The translations under genes were made by a program, and so were the position numbers. Shown in pieces: positions 60,658-64,000 of a DNA stretch of 64,000 bases (its first letter is position 1; each line of letters opens with the position of its first letter). Below the pieces are notes generated by a model. The model ran no database searches, was not told where the DNA came from, and saw only the letters and a program-made list of their open reading frames with translations. The stretch is taken from the NCBI RefSeq assembly GCF_024298845.1, contig NZ_CP101156.1, positions 682,001 to 746,000 on the forward strand. Reading direction: 5' to 3'. The stretch comes from Natronosalvus amylolyticus (GTDB lineage Archaea > Halobacteriota > Halobacteria > Halobacteriales > Natrialbaceae).

Positions 60658-61731
60658 ATGGAGCACCCAGACGAAATCCTGCGCATGACGCCAGGGCCGA
60701 CGACTGTGCCCCAGCGCGTCCGAGAGCGAATGGCTGAGCCAGCCTGGAATCCCGACGTCGAATCCGAGTTCGTCGACTTCTATGCTGCATTGACGGCCAA
60801 ACTCGAGCCAGTGTACGGCGACGGTGACATCGCCATCCTCGGTGGGGAAGGCATCCTGGGACTCGAGGCAGCCATCGCCTCACTGGTCGAACCGGGAACG
60901 GAGGTGCTGTGTATCGCCAACGGCCTCTACGGCGAGGGGTTCGCCGATTTCGTCGATATGTACGGCGGAGAGGCGACCGTCTGTGGCGGTGACTGGCGAG
61001 AGCCACTCGATATCGCGTCCGTCGAACGGGAACTCGAGACCGGAACGTACGACGTTGCGACGATGGTCCACTGTGAGACGCCAACGGGCGTCCTGAACGA
61101 CCTCGAGCCGGTACTGGAACTCCTCGAAGCACACGACGTGCTCAGCGTGGTCGACGCCGTTTCCTCGCTCGGTGGGACGGCCGTCTCAACAGAACTGATC
61201 GACGTCGTCCTCGGTGCGAGCCAGAAGTGTTTCAGTGCCCCGCCTGGTCTGACGGTGTGTGCGATCAGCGACCGTGCCTGGGAGCGAATCGAACGCGTCG
61301 AGACCCGCTCGTTTTACGCCAGCCTCGAGCCCTGGCGGACCGTCATCGAGGACCGCTGGTTCCCCTATACGCACCTCTCTTCGAACCTACTTGCACTCGA
61401 CGAGGCAACCGACCTGTTGCTCGAGGAGGGGGTCGAGGACGTCTACAAACGCCACGAACGAGTGGCGAACCGCTGTCGACAGCGAGTCGATTCGATGGGC
61501 CTCGAAGTGTATCCCTCGAGTGATGCCCTCGCATCGCCGACAGTGACGGCGCTCGCTGTGGACGGGCAAGCGACCGCACTGCAACGACGGATTCGGGACG
61601 AGCACGATATCGTGCTCGCGACGGGACTTGGCGACCTCTCGGACGACATCATCAGAATCGGCCACATGGGCTACAACGCGCGTCTCGAGTGGGTCGATCG
61701 GACGATGGACGCGCTCGAGGACGTGTTATAA
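60658..61731 (+). CDS. Class V aminotransferase (alanine-glyoxylate/serine-pyruvate aminotransferase family)
   Basis: A 357-residue PLP enzyme. It begins MEHPDEILRMTPGPTTVPQRVRERM. The glycine-rich ILGGEGILGLEAAIASLVEPG is near 59-79, the PLP Asp is in SVVDAVSSLGG (about 161-171), and the Schiff-base Lys is in GASQKCFSAPPGL (about 182-194). This is the typical series for archaeal alanine-glyoxylate or serine-pyruvate aminotransferases. A weak TATA-like element (CTTTTACC near 60629-60636) is about 27 bases before the ATG. It is in the same direction as the ychF gene. Confidence 0.88.
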   Translation: MEHPDEILRMTPGPTTVPQRVRERMAEPAWNPDVESEFVDFYAALTAKLEPVYGDGDIAILGGEGILGLEAAIASLVEPGTEVLCIANGLYGEGFADFVDMYGGEATVCGGDWREPLDIASVERELETGTYDVATMVHCETPTGVLNDLEPVLELLEAHDVLSVVDAVSSLGGTAVSTELIDVVLGASQKCFSAPPGLTVCAISDRAWERIERVETRSFYASLEPWRTVIEDRWFPYTHLSSNLLALDEATDLLLEEGVEDVYKRHERVANRCRQRVDSMGLEVYPSSDALASPTVTALAVDGQATALQRRIRDEHDIVLATGLGDLSDDIIRIGHMGYNARLEWVDRTMDALEDVL

Positions 61732-61874
61732 GGGGCCAGTCTACGGGTTGAAACGATCGAGTGGAGGAGAGTTTTCAGGACTGTAACGGTTCTTCTCGTA
61801 TGCCAGAGGACTGTGTCAGGCCCAAACATACCACTCCAGCGACAGACCAAAACCCGTTTAGTCGGGCCGCTCAC

Positions 61875-61880
61875 AGGAGG
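61875..61880 (+). promoter_or_regulatory. Shine-Dalgarno site of ychF
   Basis: AGGAGG at 61875-61880 lies four bases before the ATG at 61885 and is one of the clearest SD sites in the window. It decides the start in favour of 61885 over the upstream open frame. Confidence 0.6.
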
Positions 61881-61884
61881 GATA

Positions 61885-63084
61885 ATGAGTAAGAGTCACC
61901 GAATCGGACTCGTCGGCAAACCCTCTGTCGGCAAGTCCTCCTTTTTCAATGCGGCCACGATGAACGACGTTCCCGAGGGGGCCTACCCGTTCACGACAAT
62001 CGATCCCAGCGTTGGTGAAGCGTACGTCCGCGTCGAAGACGCCGCCCCTGAATTCGACGAAGTGTCGACACCCAGCGTGGGCTATCTCGAAGGCGACGTT
62101 CGATTCGTTCCGACGAAACTGGTCGATGTCGCGGGATTGATTCCCGGCGCACACGAGGGGAACGGCCTCGGCAATCAGTTCCTGACCGACCTGAACGAGA
62201 CGGACGTCCTGATCCACGTCGTCGACTTCTCGGGAGAGACGGACCTCGAGGGCGAACCAACCGAGGGGCACGACCCACGCAAGGACATCGACTTCCTCGA
62301 GGAGGAACTCGATCAGTGGTACCTGGGCGTCCTCGAGAAAGGGATCAACCGGTACGCCTCGGGCTACGTCACCGAAGAGGACGATATCGAGGAGGACCTT
62401 GCCGAGCAGATGAGCGCGTTCAAGATTAGCGAAGACGAGATCAAACTCCTGATTCGTCGGGTCGGTATCGGATTCGACCCCGATGAGTGGGACGACGACG
62501 ACCGCCTCGAGTTGGCTCGTGAGATTCGCAAAGCGACCAAACCGATGGTGATTGCGGCCAACAAAATGGACACGCCACAGGCACAGGAGAACTTCCAGGA
62601 AATCGCTGCCGACCCCGAGTACGAACACCTCACGATGGTCCCCTGCAGCGCACATGCGGAAAAAGCACTCAAGACGGCCGGCGAGGCGGGCGTCGTCGAG
62701 TACCGACCCGGCGACGATGACTTCGAAATCGTGGGCGATATCTCTCCCGAGCAGGAACAGGGCCTCGAGCAGATTCGCGAGTTCGTGTCCGAGTACGGCG
62801 CGACTGGCGTTCAGGCTGCCCTCGAGACCGCACTCTTCGACGTGCTGGGCGTCGTGCCGGTGTTCCCAGGTGGCGCGAACGGTCTGGGCAACGAGCGCGG
62901 TGAGGTCCTCCCCGACTGCTATCTTATCCCGTCGGAGTCGACCGCCGAGGACTTCGCTTACAGTCTGCACTCTGACATCGGCGACGGCTTTCTCTATGCC
63001 ATCGACTGTCGGAGCAACCGCCAGCTGGGCAAAGATTACGAGGTCGAGCCTCGAGACGTGATCGAAGTCGTCACGACGAACTGA
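61885..63084 (+). CDS. ychF: Obg-like ATPase/GTPase YchF
   Basis: A 399-residue P-loop protein with G1 GLVGKPSVGKSSFFNAAT (about 8-25), switch region PFTTIDPSVGEAYV, G3 LVDVAGLIPGAHEGNGLGNQFL (about 83-104), and NKMD (about 230-233). The C-terminal TGS domain (GEVLPDCYLIP...) ends in RSNRQLGKDYEVEPRDVIEVV. YchF-type proteins bind ribosomes and are conserved across all domains. An SD AGGAGG lies just upstream of the ATG. The frame is open upstream to 61813, which I do not use. Confidence 0.95.
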   Translation: MSKSHRIGLVGKPSVGKSSFFNAATMNDVPEGAYPFTTIDPSVGEAYVRVEDAAPEFDEVSTPSVGYLEGDVRFVPTKLVDVAGLIPGAHEGNGLGNQFLTDLNETDVLIHVVDFSGETDLEGEPTEGHDPRKDIDFLEEELDQWYLGVLEKGINRYASGYVTEEDDIEEDLAEQMSAFKISEDEIKLLIRRVGIGFDPDEWDDDDRLELAREIRKATKPMVIAANKMDTPQAQENFQEIAADPEYEHLTMVPCSAHAEKALKTAGEAGVVEYRPGDDDFEIVGDISPEQEQGLEQIREFVSEYGATGVQAALETALFDVLGVVPVFPGGANGLGNERGEVLPDCYLIPSESTAEDFAYSLHSDIGDGFLYAIDCRSNRQLGKDYEVEPRDVIEVVTTN

Positions 63085-63261
63085 TCGGACGGTTCGCATC
63101 GCCCCCTCTCCATTACTTCATCATCCATATCATTTAGTATTACGCACGAACCAAATTGATTCAGTTGTGATAGTCGAAGCTTGCCACGAGAACGGTACAG
63201 GCACTCGAGTCGGCGATAAAATCCAACAGGTACTCACGGGTGGACCCGCTCTGTCCCGGTA

Positions 63262-64000
63262 ATGGACGTCCAGCGGGCCCTCGAGTCCGGGCGACTGACG
63301 AAGGCGGAACTGGCCGTGTTCGTCTCCGGAATCACGAGTATGGGCCTCGAGATTCTCGCCGTGCGCATCGTCGCACCACAGTTCGGGAGTCACATCTACA
63401 CCGTCGGCGGCCTACTGACCGTCTTCCTCGCCGCACTGAGTCTAGGCTACTGGCAAGGTGGGAAGCTGGCCAAAACGGCTTCGAATCGCCAGATGACGTG
63501 GATTTTACTCGCAACGGCAGTCTACATCGCCGTCGTCATCTATGCGAGCGATATGCTCTTGTATTACACCGCGACGATACCACTCGGACCGCGCTACGCC
63601 GCGTTGCCATCGATCGTCATCCTGTTCGGTCCACCGACGTATCTCCTCGGTTTTATCAGCCCGTATGCAGCCGAACTCTCAGCAAAGGAGGGGGTCGGCG
63701 AGGCATCCGGACACGTCTATGCCCTCGGCACCATCGGCAGCATTCTCGGCGCTGGTGCGACGACCTACCTGTTGATTCCCTCGCTCACGATCGACGAGAT
63801 CGGGCTCCTCTTTGGCCTGATTCTCGTCGGGACGGCGCTCGTCCTCAGTCTCCCCCGGCCTTCGAAGGCAGTTGCCGTCACGCTCGTCGTCGTCACACTC
63901 GTCCTCTTTACCGCCTCGAGCAGTGCCGCCCTCGGTCTCGACCCGCGCGGTGAGGTCGTTTACCAGACACAGACCCCACATCAGCAACTCGAGGTCATCG
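63262..64000 (+). CDS. Membrane protein with spermidine-synthase-like C-terminus, 3' end cut by window edge
   Basis: The frame opens at the ATG at 63262 and runs off the right edge (246 codons seen). It begins with MDVQRALESGRLTKAELAVFVSGI, then about six hydrophobic helices (about 17-35, 41-59, 73-90, 105-125, 145-160, 170-190 and another), including GYWQGGKLAK and GTIGSILGAGATTYLLIP. Near the edge it turns polar (DPRGEVVYQTQTPHQQLEVI), the usual entry into the spermidine/spermine-synthase-like domain fused to membrane helices. That domain is a SAM-like fold, not shown to make polyamines here. Confidence 0.8.
   Translation, partial: MDVQRALESGRLTKAELAVFVSGITSMGLEILAVRIVAPQFGSHIYTVGGLLTVFLAALSLGYWQGGKLAKTASNRQMTWILLATAVYIAVVIYASDMLLYYTATIPLGPRYAALPSIVILFGPPTYLLGFISPYAAELSAKEGVGEASGHVYALGTIGSILGAGATTYLLIPSLTIDEIGLLFGLILVGTALVLSLPRPSKAVAVTLVVVTLVLFTASSSAALGLDPRGEVVYQTQTPHQQLEVI

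Noticed and set aside
61858-63099. Long minus-strand frame over ychF
   Set aside because: Antisense of a gene with complete GTPase motifs and a clear SD site.
1-64000. CRISPR array
   Set aside because: No series of 25-40-base repeats with regular spacers was seen on reading.

Overview
This is a haloarchaeal chromosome segment. The proteins are strongly acidic, GC is high, and many genes have an archaeal TATA-like element 22-30 bases before the start codon, as leaderless transcripts do. The hexamer CTCGAG is extremely frequent, which I associate with Natrialbales-type genomes; the order-level call is inference. I count about 50 protein genes, two certain tRNAs (Thr-CGT and Ser-CGA), a tRNA-like hairpin scar, a probable short mobile element and no CRISPR array.

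Region by region. 0-5.1 kb: a cut-off membrane protein, a CBS-pair protein, tRNA-Thr, Trm5, UDP-sugar dehydrogenase (AglM-like) and a GTPase with a DUF697-like C terminus. 5.1-14.9 kb: an N-glycosylation/cell-surface glycan region holding an NDP-sugar nucleotidyltransferase (AglF-like), a GT4, an internally deleted sugar epimerase, a methyltransferase, a GT2 and the oligosaccharyltransferase AglB. Part of it (8.17-11.67 kb) lacks CTCGAG completely, and a 652-bp element with terminal inverted repeats and an 8-bp target duplication sits beside it, so this region looks recombined. 15-24.9 kb: a CHAT-domain protease-like gene and a degenerate Orc1/Cdc6-like ATPase gene follow glpABC; glpK lies divergently.

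24.9-33.3 kb: an AAC(3)-fold acetyltransferase, uridine kinase, MobA, a formate-dehydrogenase-type molybdoenzyme, small conserved proteins, an NAD-dependent epimerase and a YqeC-like protein. 33.4-41.5 kb: one long operon for a LivKGFHM-type ABC importer, an acyl-CoA ligase and a KAS III-like enzyme, suggesting uptake and CoA activation of a carboxylate. 41.8-48.3 kb: a HAD phosphatase, an HTH-GNAT protein, a small membrane metalloprotease-like protein and an etfB-etfA-fixC operon delivering electrons from acyl-CoA or similar dehydrogenases to quinone. 48.5-64 kb: a bactofilin-like protein, small conserved proteins, a LeuA/CimA-type synthase, tRNA-Ser, MoxR, DUF1059, PEP carboxylase, TFS, a phosphoribosyltransferase, a methyltransferase, a class V aminotransferase, YchF and the start of a membrane spermidine-synthase-like protein.

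The best candidates for something undescribed are (1) the CHAT protease plus degenerate Orc/Cdc6-like pair translationally coupled to glpC, (2) the 652-bp transposase-less element that carries a promoter-driven membrane-protein gene, and (3) the importer/CoA-ligase/KAS III-like operon.
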